Positions 37,131 through 41,748 of a stretch of 41,748 bases of DNA are shown piece after piece. The position numbers and the translations under genes were made by a program. This DNA comes from YA12-FULL-51-18 sp041665305. GTDB lineage: Bacteria > Elusimicrobiota > Elusimicrobia > Elusimicrobiales > UBA9959. The notes below the pieces were generated by a model, which was not told the DNA's origin, did not search any database, and worked only from the letters and a program-made list of their open reading frames with translations. The stretch's first letter is position 1, and every line of letters starts with the position of its first letter. The stretch is taken from assembly GCA_041665305.1 (NCBI GenBank), contig JBAYJD010000027.1, positions 1 through 41,748 on the forward strand, given 5' to 3'.

Positions 37131-38846
37131 GTGAACAAGAAGAAAATCCTGATACTTTGCGCGGCGGCGGCCCTGGCCGCGCACCTTATCATGGGACTGG
37201 GGTTCATCCGGGCGTCCGCCCCGACTTACGACGAGACCGTCCACCTGTCAAGCGGCTATTCTTATCTGGCCACCGGCCAATATGTCATGAACATCATGGA
37301 CCACCCGCCCCTGGCGGAAATGGCCGACGCCTTCCCGCTGCTCCTGCTGAGGCCTAACGCTTTCCTGGGCCATCCTTATTTTATGCGGGCCAGCCCTTAT
37401 CATTACGGCGACCTGTTCCTTTATCAGAACACCGCCTCGCAGGAAAAGCTTTTAAACACGGCGCGCATCTTCTCTCTTGTGCTATGGAGCGGCCTGCTGG
37501 CTTTTTTTATCCTGCTTTTTGCTTCTAAGGCCGCCGGGTTTGAAGCCGGGGTATTCTCCGTGGCGGTCTTTTCTTTCATGCCGGTCTTTATTTCCAATCA
37601 CGCCCTCATAACCACCGACGCCGCCCCCGCAGTTTTTTACTTCGGAGCTTTCTGCCTGGGGTATATGTTCTCCACGCCGCCGGCCGCGGGTTTTGCCGCC
37701 AGGGGGCGCAAGACGGTTAAAACCGAGGATAGCGGGCGGCGGTATCTCTATGCTTCGCTGACCGGCCTGGTCACCGGCCTGGCCATGGCGTCCAAATTCA
37801 GCATGTTCATTATCCCGCCGCTTATCATTTTGTTCTGGATAGCGCATAATCTGTTCGAGCCGAAGATCTCCCTGCCCGGGCTTCTGCGGTACTCGGCAGT
37901 CTATCTCGGCGCCGCAGTTTTAACTCTGGCTTTGGTCTACAAATTCGACCTGGCGCTGTATTTCGCCGGTTTGAGCGAAACTTTGAAAAGACTGGACCAG
38001 GGCCGGTCTTCGTTCGCCTGGGGGGGATATTCGGTGGGAGGGGTGTGGTGGTACTTCCCGTTCGCTTTGGCCGTCAAGACCCCGTTGGCGGTGCTTGCGC
38101 TGGCCCTTGCCGGTCTGGCGGCGGTTAAACGCTTAGGCAGGAAGGAGCTCCTCTGGATCCTCCTGCCGCCTATAATCTATCTGGCCGTTTCCATGAACGC
38201 CAGGGTCCAGATAGGGTCCCGACATATCCTGCCCGTGATGCCCTTCCTGGCCGTGCTGGCCGGCATGGGCGTCGTCTATGTCCGCGAGAAAAAAGTCCTG
38301 CTTTACCTGATCTCGCCGCTGGCGCTGCTCTGGGGGTGGGGGTTGGTCAAAACGGGTCCGTATTATCTCGCGTATTTTAACGAGCTGGCCGGGGGCGCGG
38401 CCGGCGGGTACAGGTTCCTGGTGGATTCCAACCTCGATTGGGGGCAGGATGTGAAGACCGTGTCTGCCTGGCTGAAACATCGGGGGGATCCGCCGGTGGT
38501 GTTCTCGTATTTCGGAGTGGCCCGTCCGGAATATTACGGCATGAAATATCTGCCGCTGGGCGTGGTTTCCAACGTGGAACTGCCCGGAACCGGGGTGGAT
38601 GTTTGTGGCATGGACAGGCTGCTGCTGGCGGTTTCGGCGACTAATTTGCAGAGTACCTATTACCCCGACAAAACGACTTATGACTGGCTGAAGGTCCGCA
38701 AGCCCGTCTTTGTCGCCGGATATTCCATTTTCCTCTATGACCTGACTTCCGACACGGATGGGAGGGGCAGACTGGCCGATCTTTTCGACCGCAACGGCCT
38801 GAACCGCGAGGCGGACTGCGTCAGGGAAGGAAAAAGCGTCAAGTGA
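37131..38846 (+). CDS. Membrane glycosyltransferase, PMT/ArnT (GT-C) type
   Basis: A 571-residue protein with at least ten transmembrane helices. The first periplasmic loop has APTYDETVHLSSGYSYLATG (residues about 30-49) with the acidic Asp-Glu pair of GT-C enzymes, then MDHPPLAEM, a motif seen in PMT-like transferases; a later loop has NARVQIGSRHILPVMPFL and a soluble C-terminal part with DSNLDWGQDVKTV. Such enzymes move a sugar from a lipid-phosphate carrier to protein or lipid outside the membrane. The GTG at 37131 is used as start (MNKKKILILCAAA), although no Shine-Dalgarno is clear. It stands alone, after the AbiE operon. Confidence 0.8.
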   Translation: MNKKKILILCAAAALAAHLIMGLGFIRASAPTYDETVHLSSGYSYLATGQYVMNIMDHPPLAEMADAFPLLLLRPNAFLGHPYFMRASPYHYGDLFLYQNTASQEKLLNTARIFSLVLWSGLLAFFILLFASKAAGFEAGVFSVAVFSFMPVFISNHALITTDAAPAVFYFGAFCLGYMFSTPPAAGFAARGRKTVKTEDSGRRYLYASLTGLVTGLAMASKFSMFIIPPLIILFWIAHNLFEPKISLPGLLRYSAVYLGAAVLTLALVYKFDLALYFAGLSETLKRLDQGRSSFAWGGYSVGGVWWYFPFALAVKTPLAVLALALAGLAAVKRLGRKELLWILLPPIIYLAVSMNARVQIGSRHILPVMPFLAVLAGMGVVYVREKKVLLYLISPLALLWGWGLVKTGPYYLAYFNELAGGAAGGYRFLVDSNLDWGQDVKTVSAWLKHRGDPPVVFSYFGVARPEYYGMKYLPLGVVSNVELPGTGVDVCGMDRLLLAVSATNLQSTYYPDKTTYDWLKVRKPVFVAGYSIFLYDLTSDTDGRGRLADLFDRNGLNREADCVREGKSVK

Positions 38847-38916
38847 CCGGCGGGCTTCTCCGCCGTCCTGCGCTTCAGGCTGACCTTAAAGTTTCAGTTG
38901 AATCGCAGGATCCAGG

Positions 38917-39078
38917 CTAATTTTCCGGTTCGAATTCGTCCTTGCCCGCCCCGCAGAGGGGGCAGACCCAGGTATCCGGCACTTTTTCGAAAGGGGTGCC
39001 GGGCGGCACATTGTTGTCCGGATCGCCTAGTTGCGGGTCATAGATGTAGCCGCAAAGTTTGCACACATATTTTTTCAT
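38917..39078 (-). CDS. rd: Rubredoxin
   Basis: A 53-residue protein read directly from the minus strand. It begins MKKYVCKLCGYIYDP and has the two rubredoxin knuckles CKLCG (residues 6-10) and CPLCGAGKDEF (39-49), with PPGTPFEKVPDTWVCP between, including the conserved Trp before the second knuckle. One iron is bound by four cysteines. It is the last gene of the leftward rubrerythrin-Tpx-superoxide reductase set, and probably supplies electrons to the superoxide reductase and rubrerythrin. GGGAGCG lies before the ATG. Confidence 0.95.
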   Translation of the reverse strand: MKKYVCKLCGYIYDPQLGDPDNNVPPGTPFEKVPDTWVCPLCGAGKDEFEPEN

Positions 39079-39130
39079 GATCGCTCCCATCCTTTCCTGA
39101 TCCCCGGTGACCTTTCATGTTCCGGACGGA

Positions 39131-39511
39131 TCACGCCTTCCATAAGCCATGCAGATTGCAGTATGCGCGGGCGTAGAGTTCCTTGGGCTGAAAGCACAGG
39201 CAAAATACGGCCTCCGGCGCGGCGCCGGGTTTCAGGAACTCCCTGAAAGATCTGCCGTCGGCCGCAAGCTCTATCCATTCTATGAAGTGTTTTTCTTCCA
39301 TGGGGTGGGGGACGCTCCCCACTTTAACCTTATATCCCGCCGCGGTTTTCTCTATGACCGGGACATGCTTTTCTTTTGAGGCGTCGGTGGTGTTCTCGGA
39401 GAAAAGGCGCATCCCGGCGCCGCAGCAGACCGGGCTGCAGGAGCCTTCGTGCAGGACTTCGACTATGCTGCCGCAAGCGTCGCATTTGTAGATCTCTTTT
39501 ATTTTAGCCAT
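39131..39511 (-). CDS. dfx: Desulfoferrodoxin / superoxide reductase (two-iron type)
   Basis: A 126-residue protein. The N-terminal desulforedoxin-like domain has YKCDACGSIVEV and VCCGAGMRLF (four cysteines for the FeS4 centre); the SOR domain has EKHVPVIEK, GSVPHPMEEKHFIEWIEL and CNLHGLWK, which supply the four histidines and one cysteine of the reactive iron site. It reduces superoxide to hydrogen peroxide without making oxygen, using electrons from rubredoxin, whose gene is 52 bases downstream. Typical of anaerobes. Confidence 0.95.
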   Translation of the reverse strand: MAKIKEIYKCDACGSIVEVLHEGSCSPVCCGAGMRLFSENTTDASKEKHVPVIEKTAAGYKVKVGSVPHPMEEKHFIEWIELAADGRSFREFLKPGAAPEAVFCLCFQPKELYARAYCNLHGLWKA

Positions 39512-39548
39512 ATAACCGCCTCCGGAAAATGTGATCTCCGGCCTCTTC

Positions 39549-40097
39549 CTATATCAGCGCTTTCAGGGCTGTAAGAACTTCGTTGTAATCCGGTTCCTTG
39601 GAAACTTCCGGCAGGACCTGCGCGTATTTCACTATGCCGTCCTTGTCCACGATAAAGACCGCGCGGGCCAGCAGGCGCAGTTCTTTGATCAGCACGCCGT
39701 AGGCCTTGCCGAAATCCGCTTTCTGGTAGTCGGAGTAGGTGTGCACGGCTTTCACGCCGGCCGCGCCGCACCAGCGTTTTTGGGCGAAAGGCAGGTCCAT
39801 GCTTATGGTCAGCACATTCACTTCGGGGCCCAGAAGTTCGGCTTCCTTGTTGAACCGGCGGGTTTCCAGGTCGCAGACGGGAGTGTCCAGCGAAGGGACC
39901 GCGGAGATGATGGTGATCTTGCCGTTGTAGGTCCGGGAGAACTTCATCGGCAGCATATCGTTGTTGACGGCTTTGAAGTCAGGCGCCGGCATTCCGACCT
40001 TGAGCTCTTCGCCGACAAGCGTCATGGGCCTGCCTTGCAGCGTGACGGCGCGTTTTACGATTTCTTTTTTTATCTCTTCGTTGATATTTTCATCCAT
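39549..40097 (-). CDS. tpx: Thiol peroxidase (atypical 2-Cys peroxiredoxin)
   Basis: A 182-residue Tpx. The peroxidatic cysteine motif is SAVPSLDTPVCDLETRRFN, the resolving cysteine is in SMDLPFAQKRWCGAAG, and LLARAVFIVDKDGIVKYAQ is the family's C-terminal strand-turn. It reduces alkyl and lipid hydroperoxides. The first about 20 residues (MDENINEEIKKEIVKRAVT) carry a charged extension before TLQGRPMTLVGEELKVG, the usual Tpx beginning. It starts 18 bases after rubrerythrin and precedes superoxide reductase, making one operon for peroxide and superoxide removal. Confidence 0.95.
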   Translation of the reverse strand: MDENINEEIKKEIVKRAVTLQGRPMTLVGEELKVGMPAPDFKAVNNDMLPMKFSRTYNGKITIISAVPSLDTPVCDLETRRFNKEAELLGPEVNVLTISMDLPFAQKRWCGAAGVKAVHTYSDYQKADFGKAYGVLIKELRLLARAVFIVDKDGIVKYAQVLPEVSKEPDYNEVLTALKALI

Positions 40098-40115
40098 AAG
40101 TTCTCCCTTCTTTAA

Positions 40116-40688
40116 TCACCAGTTTTCCGCCAGTACTTCGAAATAAGCCTTGGGGTGCGCGCAGGCCGGACAGGCCTCCGGAGCGTTCGCTCCTTCATGA
40201 GTGTACCCGCAGTTGAGGCAGCGCCAGCCGGTCTCGCGGTCCTTTTTAAAAACTTTGCCGTCCGTGAGGTTCTTGTGCAGCGCGCGGTATCTTTTTTCAT
40301 GCTGCTTTTCCGCGACCGCGATATGCTCGAACGCCTGGGCGACGGCCTCTAAACCCTCGTCTTTCGCTTGTTTGGCGAAGGCGGGGTACAGTTTGGCCCA
40401 CTCAAAAGCCTCGCCGTCGGCCGCGGCCTTAAGATTGTCCCTGGTGGAGCCGATGACGCCGGCCGGGAAGGCCGCTTCCACCATTACATCCCCGCCTTCC
40501 AGGAACTTGAAGAATCTTTTGGCGTGCTCTTTTTCCTGCTCCGCCGTTTCTTCGAATATTTTGTAGATCTGGATATAACCTTCCTTTTTCGCTGCGCTCG
40601 CGAAGTAGGTGTAGCGGTTCCTGGCCTGCGATTCTCCGGCAAAAGCCGCCAGCAGGTTCTTCTCCGTTTGTGTGCCTTTCAATTTCAT
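40116..40688 (-). CDS. rbr: Rubrerythrin
   Basis: A 190-residue protein with both rubrerythrin parts: a diiron four-helix bundle (FAGESQARNRYTYFA near residue 16, EETAEQEKEHAKRFF near 46, and FEHIAVAEKQHEKRYRALH near 120) and a C-terminal rubredoxin-like domain (WRCLNCGYTHEG, EACPACAHPKAYFE). It reduces hydrogen peroxide in anaerobes, using rubredoxin. First gene of the operon; GGAGGGAAC precedes the ATG. Confidence 0.95.
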   Translation of the reverse strand: MKLKGTQTEKNLLAAFAGESQARNRYTYFASAAKKEGYIQIYKIFEETAEQEKEHAKRFFKFLEGGDVMVEAAFPAGVIGSTRDNLKAAADGEAFEWAKLYPAFAKQAKDEGLEAVAQAFEHIAVAEKQHEKRYRALHKNLTDGKVFKKDRETGWRCLNCGYTHEGANAPEACPACAHPKAYFEVLAENW

Positions 40689-40742
40689 TGTTCCCTCCCG
40701 CAGTCTCGTTGATATTTTAACAAATAAAGGAAGCTCCAGGCC

Positions 40743-40778
40743 GTTATTAAAAATTTTCGCGGTAAAAATTTTTATAAC
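40743..40778. terminator. AT-rich hairpin between rubrerythrin and the TIGR02757 gene
   Basis: GTTAT-T-AAAAATTTT (40743-40757) pairs with AAAAATTTTTATAAC (40764-40778). Bases 40749-40773 equal 19648-19672 except one position. The TAA stop of the minus-strand TIGR02757 gene lies in its arm, so it probably serves as that gene's terminator. Confidence 0.6.
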
Positions 40779-41527
40779 ATTTTATTCCGTCTTATCCCCT
40801 CGCGCGTCAGGCAAAAGTCGTAGCGGACCGGGTCCAGCGGGCTGACTTTCCTGAAAGCGGCGGTGATCTCAAGAGCCGTTTTCATGGAAGTGTCGGACCT
40901 TGCCGTGAGCCCCATCTTTTTCGCCGTTTGGAACATGTGCGTGTCGAGCGGGATTATCAGTCTGGAGGGTGGGATCTCCTTCCAGACCCCGGGATCCACA
41001 GCGTCGCGCCTGACCATCCAGCGCAGGAAAAGATTAAGGCGTTTGAACGAACTTTTTTTCTCGGGACAAGGGGTAAGGGTGGGGGCGCAGGCCGACCGGT
41101 TAAAGTCGTTCACAAAGGTGTAAATTGCCCCGGCCAGGGTCTCTTCTGCCGGCCGGTAATGCTTTAAAAAAAAGCTTTCAAGCGTACGGTGCTTTTTAAG
41201 CGCGGTCTTCATGTTTATAAGGAAGACCGCCAGCTCCCGTCCGGTCGTAAAACGGTGCTTGAACGAGCTGAAGGCGCCCGCGATCTCGCCCGGTGTGCTT
41301 TTCAGCAGCCAGCGGACGGGCGCGGCGCCCATGGGCGCCAGAACTTTTTCCACGCTTTTAAGGATCTGCGTGACATTGCCGTAGGCCAGCGCCGCGGCGA
41401 TAAAGCCGGCGGCCTCCCTGTCTCCGGCCGTCTCATAGCGATATACGAACTCAAGAGGGTCCGGATGTATGAATTCTCTTTTATTGAACCTTGCGTAGAC
41501 GGCTTCCAGAAGTTTTTTGTCGATCAT
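40772..41527 (-). CDS. TIGR02757-family protein of unknown function
   Basis: A 251-residue cytosolic protein. Conserved family segments are FIHPDPLEFVYRYE (residues 19-32), GFIAAALAYGNVTQILKSVE, SSFKRLNLFLRWMVRRDAVD (near 158-177), PPSRLIIPLDTHMFQTAKKMG and SPLDPVRYDFCLTREG. The fold recalls the helix-hairpin-helix DNA glycosylase group, and the LIIPLDTH motif is the family hallmark, but no activity is established. The ATG at 41527 is followed by MIDKKLLEAVYARFNKREF. It is the last gene before the terminal repeat; no partner genes lie beside it. Confidence 0.85.
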   Translation of the reverse strand: MIDKKLLEAVYARFNKREFIHPDPLEFVYRYETAGDREAAGFIAAALAYGNVTQILKSVEKVLAPMGAAPVRWLLKSTPGEIAGAFSSFKHRFTTGRELAVFLINMKTALKKHRTLESFFLKHYRPAEETLAGAIYTFVNDFNRSACAPTLTPCPEKKSSFKRLNLFLRWMVRRDAVDPGVWKEIPPSRLIIPLDTHMFQTAKKMGLTARSDTSMKTALEITAAFRKVSPLDPVRYDFCLTREGIRRNKML

Positions 41528-41628
41528 ATTGAAATACTGGCTGCAGGGGGCCGGGCGGAGGGCGGGTCCGGCCGCAGTCAGGCTCCTGACGCTCCGGCCT
41601 TCGCCCCCGGCCCGTACCGGGCCCCGCC
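41528..41628. other. Short GC-rich non-coding stretch
   Basis: About 100 bases upstream of the TIGR02757 gene contain a GTCAGG/CCTGAC hairpin near 41578-41591 and runs such as CCCGG/CCGGG; nothing gene-like is visible. Confidence 0.4.
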
Positions 41629-41748
41629 TAGGAGCCTGTCCGACATAAGGAATTTTGGCTGCAATCGCCGTTTTTTGCCTGCACCTTTGTTGCGCGAAAC
41701 TTACAGGTTCATTGGAGCCTGCGCGTTTCGCGCAACTTCGGTTCGGCC
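41629..41748. repeat. Terminal 120-bp dispersed repeat, right copy
   Basis: The reverse complement equals bases 1-120 with two differences. It begins TAGGAGCCTGTCCGACATAA and contains the same GTTGCGCGAAAC / GTTTCGCGCAAC stem-loop near 41689-41736. The window ends inside or at the edge of it. Confidence 0.9.

Noticed and set aside
1..41748. tRNA, rRNA, tmRNA or other standard RNA genes
   Set aside because: I looked for T-arm-like sequence and rRNA-like stretches in the intergenic regions; the only GGTTCGAATTC-like hit (about 38927) is inside the rubredoxin gene.
1..41748. Composite transposon bounded by the 120-bp end repeats
   Set aside because: No transposase is encoded in the window and the cargo looks like several ordinary operons; contig breakage at a repeat is simpler. 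Kept only as a finding to check.

Overview
The window is a high-GC bacterial segment that looks like an accessory-rich contig from an anaerobic, diderm (Gram-negative-type) bacterium. An anaerobic lifestyle is suggested by the rubrerythrin / thiol peroxidase / superoxide reductase / rubredoxin cluster near the right end, and by several molybdenum, flavin and iron-sulfur redox enzymes. A diderm envelope is suggested by a predicted outer-membrane beta-barrel protein and many Sec signal peptides. A poorly sampled environmental phylum such as Elusimicrobiota or Omnitrophota would fit, but no marker in the window settles this. No rRNA, tRNA or CRISPR array was found. The two ends carry the same 120-base sequence in inverted orientation (118/120 identical), so the segment is bounded by copies of a dispersed repeat.

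Layout. 176-3941 (+): yajQ, hutI, a HAD phosphatase and a double-SIS sugar isomerase. 4018-8975 (-): an operon of a single-chain dihydropyrimidine-dehydrogenase-like flavoprotein, an SsnA-type aminohydrolase and a DapL-like aminotransferase. 9196-12420 (+): 8-oxoguanine deaminase, a MocA-type cytidylyltransferase and an ArsB/SLC13-type permease. 12523-13959 (-): two small exported proteins, one made of about ten 18-residue cysteine-paired repeats. 14289-28724 (+): a long one-strand array with XdhC and two complete xanthine-dehydrogenase-family enzymes (gene orders L-S-M and M-S-L), interleaved with a FlgO/beta-barrel fusion, an exported TldD/TldE-like pair and a tiny four-helix-bundle gene. 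28866-33041 (+): a lower-GC three-gene module of EamA transporter, GNAT acetyltransferase and hybrid histidine kinase. 33119-35251 (-): exported rhodanese and glutamine synthetase. 35567-37056 (+): an AbiE type IV toxin-antitoxin pair. 37131-38846 (+): a multi-membrane-span glycosyltransferase. 38917-40688 (-): the oxidative-stress operon. 40772-41527 (-): a TIGR02757-family protein.

How the genes may work together. 8-oxoguanine deaminase, SsnA, the DPD-like reductase, XdhC, MocA and two molybdenum hydroxylases look like a purine / N-heterocycle catabolic island. It overlaps in part with the anaerobic purine/urate gene set known from enterobacteria and gut anaerobes (ssnA, ygfK, xdhD and relatives), but a DPD-order fusion stands where ygfK would be. 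HutI and the exported TldD/E pair may feed the same amino-acid/purine scavenging lifestyle; that is inference.

The most unusual DNA-level feature is a family of heptamer (AAGGCTG) arrays. One pair forms 17-bp terminal inverted repeats around the four-helix-bundle gene at 25994-26387, wedged between two subunit genes of the second molybdenum hydroxylase; others sit inside or at the 3' end of a molybdenum hydroxylase gene. Two further small palindromic repeat families also abut gene 3' ends and often supply the stop codon.
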